From Heterotrichella gracilis (Eukaryota; Sar; Xanthophyceae; Tribonematales; Xanthonemataceae): a DNA stretch of 64,000 nucleotides. Position numbers and translations under genes: made by a program. The notes beneath the pieces were generated by a model. It searched no databases and had not been told where the DNA came from. It saw nothing but the letters and a program-made list of their open reading frames with translations. Where the stretch lies: the NCBI GenBank assembly GCA_032358255.1, contig JAULBX010012433.1, forward strand, positions 1 through 64,000. Direction: 5' to 3'. Every line of letters starts with the position of its first letter. The first letter of the stretch is position 1. Below, in pieces: positions 57,901 to 64,000 of the stretch.

Positions 57901-59700
57901 ACGTGCCGAGTCCAGGGCATGGCCGGCGCGCATGCGCCCCGCAACATCTGCACCCATGTGACAATGATCAGTTAACCACCCAAGGACTTCATGCAACATG
58001 CCTGTGAAAGTACATTCTTGTGTTGGATGCAGATTAGCCCTTCTGAAGGCCAGATTTGTATCATTGGTAAAAAGCTTGGCATAATCAATCAGGGAATGTG
58101 TATTTGACATTGCAGACACTGATGTGCCATCTCATTCCTTACCTGAACGATACTGCTCAGGAGTTGGTCCAGACACATCTGGATCAGGTGCCTCCTCCTG
58201 CACATCACACACCATCTATTGCCAAAGTGCGTTACAGACAACTTGCAAAACAAAAGGGGCTGACTCTTTATTAGTACTGAGGGTGGTTTGTGTGATGCCC
58301 ATCCCTGAACAGCAGGGTACGCCTGTGCTTACCCACTCCCAACCACTCCCAGCATGACCATGCTATCTCACGGTGCAGGCAGGGCATGCAAACAGGCTGC
58401 TACAGAGCTAACGCAGCGCAGGCGCAGTATTGTTGCAGGCTGCTGTCTTGCCCTTGCTTAACCATGGCCGCAATTGAAGCAATAGCCTGATTGTGGCTGC
58501 GGGGGCTCAGGAGTGGGTAGACAATGCCATACAGCGATGCCATGCAGTTCAGGGGCACGTGCAGTTCCAGCGGAGTGCCGCACCACTGTATACTTATGGG
58601 TGCGGGCATTATTGCGCAATGGTTGTGGCATTCTTGTGACAGGATGCGGTATCATGAAAAAGAATGCATTTTTTCACGTTCTTCAGCTAAAAAGCTTGCA
58701 ATACTCTGAAGCTTACAGACACTGCATGGACCAAAGCAAGGCACTCGCAAAGTTCCTTTAACACGCTAATGCATGATGCGCAGGCCTCCTCATTATCTCT
58801 ACTGACTAACCATGTGTCCATGCTTTAGACTTGGAACATGGAGTAAAACTATGATGCCCACCATAGATGGGCTCACCCCAAGACCGTGGGGAACTGTTTC
58901 AAACACACTGTTTTAGCCATGTATGCACACTGTTTTGGACACACTGACAGGGGAGGAAACCATCAGAACATCACACCAACAAGTGACTTACAATGCCAGC
59001 CTTGAGGTCCTCTGGCGTCAGACGGTAGTATGGGTCCTGAGATCCCAGAAGAGTGCTCATCCTGCAAGCATGCAGTTGCCTTGGGAGTCAGCCTGATCAG
59101 AAGTGAACTACGTGGGCAGCAGCAGTTGCATGCAGCAAGCACTGCTGTTCCATGTGCAGTATATAGGCAAGCCACATGGCAATGTTTTAACACCACCTCG
59201 GGAAGAGGCTTTCTGTCACTGTGAAATCGTTCTGAGTAGAAGAGTGCATGGGACAAATACCTGGACGTGGATGGTAGTGTTGCAGGACGAGGCGGCTGGT
59301 TGTCAGAAGGGAAGCCTTGCCTGCCCAGACGAAAACCCAGTTGCTCTTCTACTGCTTCAACGTCCCGATCGTGCAGGGTGTTATGCTCACCACCAACAGA
59401 CTCGTACGCGTAGTAGTTCAGAGGACTGTCAGCAGGCTTGTCTGTAACACCGGTGGTAGGTGGAAAGGAATCTTTGGAACTGCTGGCAAAGTCGGTAATG
59501 GCTTTATAAGCCTCGCCCGTGCTGCTTTCACCAACAGGTAATGAGTGCTGCTGTGAGAACGTCTTGGCCTGCAAGTCAAAGTCTGATGCGGTGTAAGGAG
59601 CCGGCTCTTTATAGGATCCTGGCTCAGGGTGCTTCAAGGCCGTCTCGTGGTGTTCCGGCAGAGGGTTAAACATGTTGATGTCCCCGCGACGCATACTCAT
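42995..59700 (-). CDS. Giant LEA-like 11-mer repeat protein (about 1,745 codons, 22 exons)
   Basis: Group-3 LEA-like protein: amphipathic, Gln/Ala/Gly-rich repeats of 11 and 22 residues (consensus AQQYGQQALEKGAEVAGQTA plus two), expected to be disordered when wet and helical when dry, protecting membranes and proteins. Exons: 59700-59261, 59061-58992, 58197-58143, 57947-57600, 57394-57221, 56741-56622, 56374-56177, 55524-55406, 54965-54725, 53789-52764, 52391-52236, 51457-51263, 50767-50573, 50231-50100, 48775-48710, 47832-47515, 47038-46284, 45644-45495, 44873-44756, 43851-43735, 43461-43345, 43122-42995. Every junction keeps frame. Most exons are phase 1-1. The N-terminal 190 residues are non-repetitive (MSMRRGDINMFNPLPEH). 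Exon 57394-57221 has an in-frame TAG at 57356-57354 (codon 318) where Gln is expected; skipping it keeps frame (1,687 aa). The frame is open a little upstream of the chosen ATG, so an extra 5' exon is possible. Confidence 0.85.
45273..45357 (-). repeat. Telomere-like tract flanked by an 18-base direct duplication
   Basis: GGTGGCCCACTGGTGAAG (45274-45291) and GGTGGCCCACTGGGTGAAG (45339-45357) flank TTTAGGGTTTTAGGGTTTAG and further units (45301-45336). This is what filling a staggered or resected break with telomere-like sequence would leave. Confidence 0.9.
45360..45412 (-). repeat. Donor-side copy of LEA-like exon 45644-45495
   Basis: CACGCCTATGGCCACACAGT and GCTGTACTTGCCTCCC match the exon end at 45500-45540 with several changes, downstream in the transcript. 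Confidence 0.82.
46284..47038 (-). repeat. Large LEA-like repeat exon, third copy of module A
   Basis: Encodes GIETAKGVVCPPGQQQQG followed by 11/22-residue repeats. It is clearly homologous to the exons at 53789-52764 and 57947-57600. The opposite strand shows a long spurious open frame because CAG/CTG-rich codons avoid stops. Confidence 0.9.
48585..48845 (-). repeat. Telomere-variant tracts around LEA-like exon 48775-48710
   Basis: CCCTACACCCTACATCC and ACACCCTACACCCTAAAACC type variants lie at about 48588-48685, and GGGTTTAGGGTTAGGGTTTA at about 48820-48840. They flank a 66-base exon, and a short copy of its acceptor region occurs near 48967-48990. Confidence 0.8.
49750..50110 (-). repeat. 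Three tandem donor-side copies of LEA-like exon 50231-50100
   Basis: CACCTGTGCCAGGCATTGCC (exon end and donor on the + strand) occurs at about 49767, 49874, 49987 and, as the functional one, at 50098. Units of about 110-120 bases also contain CTAAACTGCAACCCTAAACT and ATGACAACAATAGCAGCA. After ATTGCC the three extra copies change to TACTTCCCCT and then to telomere-like sequence. Confidence 0.95.
51058..51085 (+). repeat. Long G-run, possible quadruplex
   Basis: A near-continuous run of about 22 G residues broken by single A bases in an intron of the LEA-like gene (C-rich on its coding strand). It could fold as a G-quadruplex and may be a weak spot for assembly. Confidence 0.7.
51110..51170 (-). 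repeat. Donor-side copy of LEA-like exon 51457-51263
   Basis: The exon end coding VPGFLKG with its G|GTACGT donor is repeated about 130 bases downstream in the transcript. Confidence 0.85.
51735..51800 (-). repeat. Acceptor-side copy of LEA-like exon 51457-51263
   Basis: About 60 bases repeat the start of the exon (coding ESWHAFETVVQPLLAGAVEH versus ESRHAFEAVAQPILDSAVEH) and then reach TAG. As a cassette it would truncate the protein, so it is taken as a relic. Confidence 0.87.
52764..53789 (-). repeat. Largest LEA-like repeat exon, second copy of module A
   Basis: A 1,026-base exon of almost pure 11/22-residue repeats, including about eight consecutive 22-mers, phase 1-1. It shares the GIETGKGVVCPAPGQQQHG segment with the exons at 47038-46284 and 57947-57600. 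Confidence 0.92.
56177..57394 (-). repeat. Three short LEA-like exons with a common 5' end
   Basis: Exons 57394-57221, 56741-56622 and 56374-56177, and also 50231-50100, all begin with the same GCATGCAG acceptor and GTCAGCAGCTGTACCAG start. They are phase 1-1 duplicates of one ancestral exon. Confidence 0.92.
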
Positions 59701-61342
59701 GTTGAGGCCAAAAAGTGGCACGTTTTGTTCGTAAAGGCCCTTATCAGGTGGCGCAGGGGTGGCTTCCAGCCACAGGGCTCACTACTGACCAGCGGGACCG
59801 CAGCTGCTTCAACACCCCACGGGTGCTGCACAGTTGCCGCACATGTACGGCAACTGAGCCGCAGAGTAGCTGTTGGGCAGCCCACTTGGATGGCATGAGG
59901 GTTTAGCAGGCTTTTCATTAGGGTTTCTGCTGGCCAAGTGGCCCCAGGGATGGTGCAGGTAACAGGGATTGCTGGTTTCATGTGAAATGGATTTATAACC
60001 ATGGATTCAGCATAGTTCACCCCAGGGAATGCCTGACAGCAAGGCAAAGAAATACCTGGTGGCTAGTAACACGTAATGTTGTGTTCTCAGTTATGTTCTT
60101 CATGCCCTTCACTGTGATTTAAATGCATGCAAAGGCTTTGCACAAGATGACCATTGCGGGATGCGATGCAGTTGGCAATTGCTATATCTACTGCCATATT
60201 CCATTGGTGCAAAAAGCGCATGCTTGGCGCATGAACTGGATGCATCGTGGGGAATAGCCTGGCGAAGTTTCACTCCACCTTTTGTGGGTGCAAGCATGGC
60301 GCTGGCACCGGCACAAGGCAAAAATGTGTGGTCAGTGTGCTATACATGTCCATTTGGTGCAGTTCCCTTAAAACACGGTGTATCGTATTATCAGGATATC
60401 CAGAAAAGGTTTGCTCAGGGATCCTTACCACCGTTAAATTGCAGCCTAAGCTGATAGTGTATGACCCTTTTGACCCTATTCTAGGGTTTTTCCCCCCAGC
60501 GATACTGTCCGCTCACAACCTTTTGCAACTCCGTGGCGTCCGAACCCATAGACGGAGTCTGATCATTGGTGCCTGGATGTATATAGGAAGGCACTAGGCA
60601 CGAGCTTGGTAACCCTACAACACTGTACACCGGAAAGTCCTTGGGTGGTTTCAACGTTGCAACGCATGCGCGTCAGTATAAGACGCAAGTGGGTGGCAGT
60701 ACTTTCTATCTGAGCGGGCGATGCGACACAAAGAAGATATTGGATACAACTAACAACGGAAGGGTACGCCTTCCTTCCACTTTCCGTTGATCCCTGTGTA
60801 TGCATGCACACATCGTCCACCCGCCGTTTCACAAGTCAACCGGGGTGCAAAAGATGATGGTATCGTTGTAAACACTAGCATGTTTTGGAGTTCCTGTACG
60901 ATGGGTACACCTATTAGGTGTCTCTCTCTTCCAGCTGCTTAATTCAGTAACTGTGACTGGCTAGTGAGCAAGTGGGGGCGCGGCATGTGCCGGAATAGTG
61001 CCCTACTGGCTAGCTGGTTTTGGTTAGAAACGTTGAAACAACGGAGTCTGTACAGGTTGCTGTGACCCACAACTTATTTCCGTTCCTTACCCCTTTGCTT
61101 GGCTGCACCCTTGGCCCTCGATTGCATATGTGTGAGCAGGGACTACCCTCCTTACTCACTCCCATGCCAACTCTCCTTTCGGTAGACTGTGAAACCGTTT
61201 GGTGTGCTGCAGGCAGTTACGCAACAGCACAGGAGACCTAAAGTTAATTATCTGCTGGGTTCCAGGTTCTAGAAGCTGGAAACTTCTAAAACCGGTGGAA
61301 GATTGCAGTCCCATCCAAGACTCAGCACTGCTTTTGTGCACC
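59701..61342. promoter_or_regulatory. Divergent region between LEA-like gene and SDR
   Basis: About 1.64 kb. The first 80 bases continue the LEA-like frame (…DKGLYEQNVPLFGLN) without an ATG, so they may be 5' exon sequence with an acceptor near 59781. The remainder shows no convincing gene and should contain both promoters. Confidence 0.45.
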
Positions 61343-62689
61343 ATGGGACCTCCTCGCAAGGCCAAGAAGGAAGGTGCAGCAGCAGGCTATGTGAAAAACT
61401 TCAAAGTTGTTCTGGTGAGTGAGGGCACATGTTTTGACCATGTACTGTGACTTGTCAAGTGCTGACCAATGGTGGCTACTAGCTCCCAGGATTTTAGGGT
61501 TTGTTGGTGCATAAGGACGATACACTATACCCTAAACTGTTTTGGGCCTCATCATCTACCACTCCCAGCAAGCCAAGTAGTTGCATGCCAGGTGATCAGG
61601 CAGCTTTGTATTTGCTTCAATCGTCCCTTCAGGGCATGGGATGCACCTCTGGCTTGTGTGAAGGCTCTGTTGCGCTTTCCAGAGCCAGTGAAGTAACAAC
61701 AAGTAGTGTAAAATATGCTCAAAACTTATTACCTACATAATCCACTTAGATACTTACTTGCACAGATACCAACCCCTGGTTTGTGTGCCCTTCAGGTCAC
61801 AGGATGCTCCTCAGGCCTAGGCGAGGCACTCTGCTACGCTTTCCACAGCCAACTGAGTAATGACAAGCAGCGTCTGTTCAAGGTGTACGCAAGCGCCCGC
61901 TTCCCCTCCTCCATCCAGAAGCTGAAGAACGATGGCATGGAGGCAATCCACCTCAACGTCAAGAGCCCAGACAGCGTGCAGGCTGCCGTGGGGCATGTGA
62001 TCAATCAGGAGGGCAGGATTGACGTCTGCGTGTGCAATGCTGGGATCATGGCAGCGGGGCCCGTCATTGAGCAGCCCATGGATGAAATCAGGAATCTCGT
62101 GGACACCAACTATTTAGGCCCCCTGGTGACGGCCAGGGCTGTGGTCCCCTACATGGTGAAGAACAAGCAGGGGGGATTAATAGTCAACATCAGCAGCGTG
62201 GGAGCCACCATGACCAGCCCCTTCAGCGGGGCCTACTGCGCGTCCAAGGCCGCCCTGAACGCAGCGAGCGAGGCCATGCGCATGGAGGTGGCGCCCTTCG
62301 GCATCAACGTCATGGTGGTAGAAGCGGGGGGCATCAAGAGCGCCATCGGGCTCAACGCCAGCAAGATCTCCAGCGTGGAGCGGTACTTTGATGTGGGGTC
62401 GCTGTACTACCGGGTGGCAAAATACATCAAGGCAAGGGTTCAGCTGTCACAGGAGGGCAAGAATGTGGCCAGCCCGGAGGGCGTGGCAGCGCACATCGTG
62501 GCGGCGGCAAGGAACGTCAACCCCCCGTTCAAGATCCGGGTGGCGGGCAACGTGTGGAAGTTCACCATCCTGGGGTTCCTGCAGAAGTGGCTGGCGCCTG
62601 TGTATGTGCACCAGCGCTTCACCGCAAAGTTTGGGCTATCGCTGCTGGCTGACAACGGGCCGGAGCTCAAGAGCGAGGACAAGACCTAA
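61343..62689 (+). CDS. Short-chain dehydrogenase/reductase, AYR1-like (321 aa)
   Basis: NAD(P)H-dependent classical SDR. The closest family by eye is the yeast Ayr1 type 1-acyldihydroxyacetone-phosphate reductase, which works in ether-lipid/phosphatidate synthesis at the ER and lipid droplets. Exons 61343-61414 and 61796-62689 join in phase 0 and end in TAA. The Rossmann motif is VTGCSSGLGEAL (about residues 25-36) after a basic leader (MGPPRKAKKEG). NAG (CNAGIMAAGP) follows near 107, then the active-site Ser in NISSVGA and YCASKAA with catalytic Tyr and Lys. The C-terminal FTILGFLQKWLAPVYVHQRF segment may bind a membrane. Substrate assignment is inference; a retinol- or 3-ketosteroid-type SDR is possible. 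It diverges from the LEA-like gene. Confidence 0.93.
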
Positions 62690-63695
62690 TGACAGGGAGT
62701 AAACAATCCCAGTCAATCAACCAGAGCTGACCCATGGGCGGTTTACAAAATACATATTATTCACAGCTAGTGATCTCCATTCCAGGAATGTTGTGCAATT
62801 GGGTTGGAAATCATTTGAAGTTCACTTGTTGCCCTTAAGGTCTCCAGAATCAGCCCTTGGATAAAGTGCATGTGATATGACATTGCGTACAGGGATCGGC
62901 AGCTTTTATACAGTGGGCACCAATCCCTAACAGTATGCAGCAGGCTGATCAGACATCTGGGCAATGACTCCATTATTTTGGGTCATCAAATTAATTTACA
63001 TGCGATTTGAAGTTGAACCCTTACAAATCTTTTGTGGCAGCCTCTACCCCATGCACCAGCCATTATTGTATTTTATCGTACCCAGCCAAGTTATGGAATC
63101 CATGCGCAAGCCAGTAAATAGTAGTTTGAAATGACAACTTTTTGTATAGTGAGCATCCTGCATGCCTCTGATTTGTCGTTAGGTTGGAGTCCCTTAGCAA
63201 TTGATATTAAATTGAATGACCAAACAGGAATGTGATCATGATGCGCTTGCTTAGCGGAAACCATTAGAATGTGCAGTTCTGTAACCCAGCTCATACATTT
63301 ATCCCACGTGCAGCAGCTGGAACATGGCAACTGCCAATCCGCTGCAGCTCCGCATTCATGGAAACGTTGTTGTGAAATCACCATTGATTTATGTCAAACT
63401 GGCGGAAGGCGTGGTACAATAAGTTCCAAAAATGATGGCATACAAGCAGTACTACTACTAACAAACAAACGACAGGCATTTCCAGCCGTCATTGGCTTAT
63501 TGCCTAATGTACTAGTGACATAAAACATTGCTATCATAGTGTGAAAATATTTATTGGTTTGGGCTGGGTCACATGTTGCACAGGCATGAAAATCTGCTCT
63601 CGTGGAAAATTGCGAGCCTCGGGTGCTTCCCATCCACTTGACAACAAATTGCATTTATGATGACCAGCATTTGCACCGCCATTCCTGGCAGATGC
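62690..63695. other. Convergent intergenic region, no gene seen
   Basis: About 1 kb between two stop codons. Contains 3' UTRs; I see no exon, repeat array or RNA gene. Confidence 0.5.
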
Positions 63696-63949
63696 TCAAG
63701 ACTCAGTGGGCCACTCAATTGGCTCCCGGAAATGCGCTCCTGGCAGGAGCCTGCCCCATAGTTCATGTTTCACAAACTGGTCCAACTCATGAGGGATGAC
63801 CAGCTTGATCTCCTGCACTCCCAGTGTGCACTGAGGCATGATGAACATGGCCCCGTACACTGGTGAAGGTTGGCCTGCAGCTGAAGGCATGTATACCTGC
63901 TTCTCACAGCAGATGGGGGTTTGACCAGGTACAAACTCCATGATCGACC
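63696..63949 (-). CDS. Last exon of an unrecognised gene
   Basis: An open frame runs from a GTGCAG acceptor at 63950 to TGA at 63696, about 84 codons, phase 1 on entry. It includes EFVPGQTPICCEKQVYMPS, FIMPQCTLGVQEIKLVIPH and a WGRLLPGAHFREPIEWP stretch near the end. Codon use and the clean acceptor argue for a real exon. The rest of the gene lies beyond the window, and I do not recognise the family. Confidence 0.65.
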
Positions 63950-64000
63950 CTGCACACAGAATGGAGAGACACAAAAATCAGCGCCAGAAGCGTGCGTAAG

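Noticed and set aside
59697-60047. Separate minus-strand gene of 116 codons upstream of the LEA-like start
   Set aside because: It overlaps the LEA-like 5' end in another frame, has no recognisable motif, and covers likely promoter sequence.

Overview
The window is nuclear DNA of a green alga, probably a chlorophyte. Genes are intron-dense with GT-AG introns, and every coding frame below was rebuilt by hand from splice sites and phase. Two products look plastid-targeted (polynucleotide phosphorylase and a Ycf21/chorismate-lyase-like protein). Plant-type telomere repeats (CCCTAAA/TTTAGGG) are scattered through introns and intergenic DNA. One gene encodes an axonemal-type dynein light chain. 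A trebouxiophyte such as a Coccomyxa/Trebouxia relative fits, but the species cannot be fixed from the sequence alone.

Layout, left to right: (1) the 3' part of an unrecognised gene (289-4353, +); (2) DNA topoisomerase III alpha, 18 exons (5824-14228, -); (3) dynein light chain DNAL4 (15138-15656, +); (4) a Ycf21-like protein (15902-17688, -); (5) a GT61/DUF563 glycosyltransferase (18255-22516, +); (6) an AAAP amino-acid transporter (23186-27362, -); (7) a second GT61 enzyme (28619-31136, -); (8) plastid PNPase, 16 exons (31684-41145, +); (9) a giant LEA-like repeat protein, 22 exons and about 1,745 codons (42995-59700, -); (10) a short-chain dehydrogenase/reductase (61343-62689, +); (11) the last exon of an unknown gene (63696-63949, -). 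Strands alternate almost throughout, so most genes are paired head-to-head or tail-to-tail. They cover unrelated tasks: genome stability, plastid RNA turnover, cell-surface glycosylation, transport, stress protection and lipid metabolism.

Two things stand out. First, seven of the eleven genes carry partial, decaying tandem copies of their own exon/intron boundaries inside introns or just beyond the last exon. Each copy keeps a splice site plus 15-130 bases of the neighbouring exon, and many copies are joined by CCCTAAA telomere-like tracts. This looks like one recurrent mutational process that lengthens introns and seeds cryptic exons. Second, the LEA-like gene has grown by duplication of symmetric phase 1-1 exons. 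It has three related large exons, a family of short exons with the same 5' end, and one exon with an in-frame TAG that can be skipped without loss of frame.
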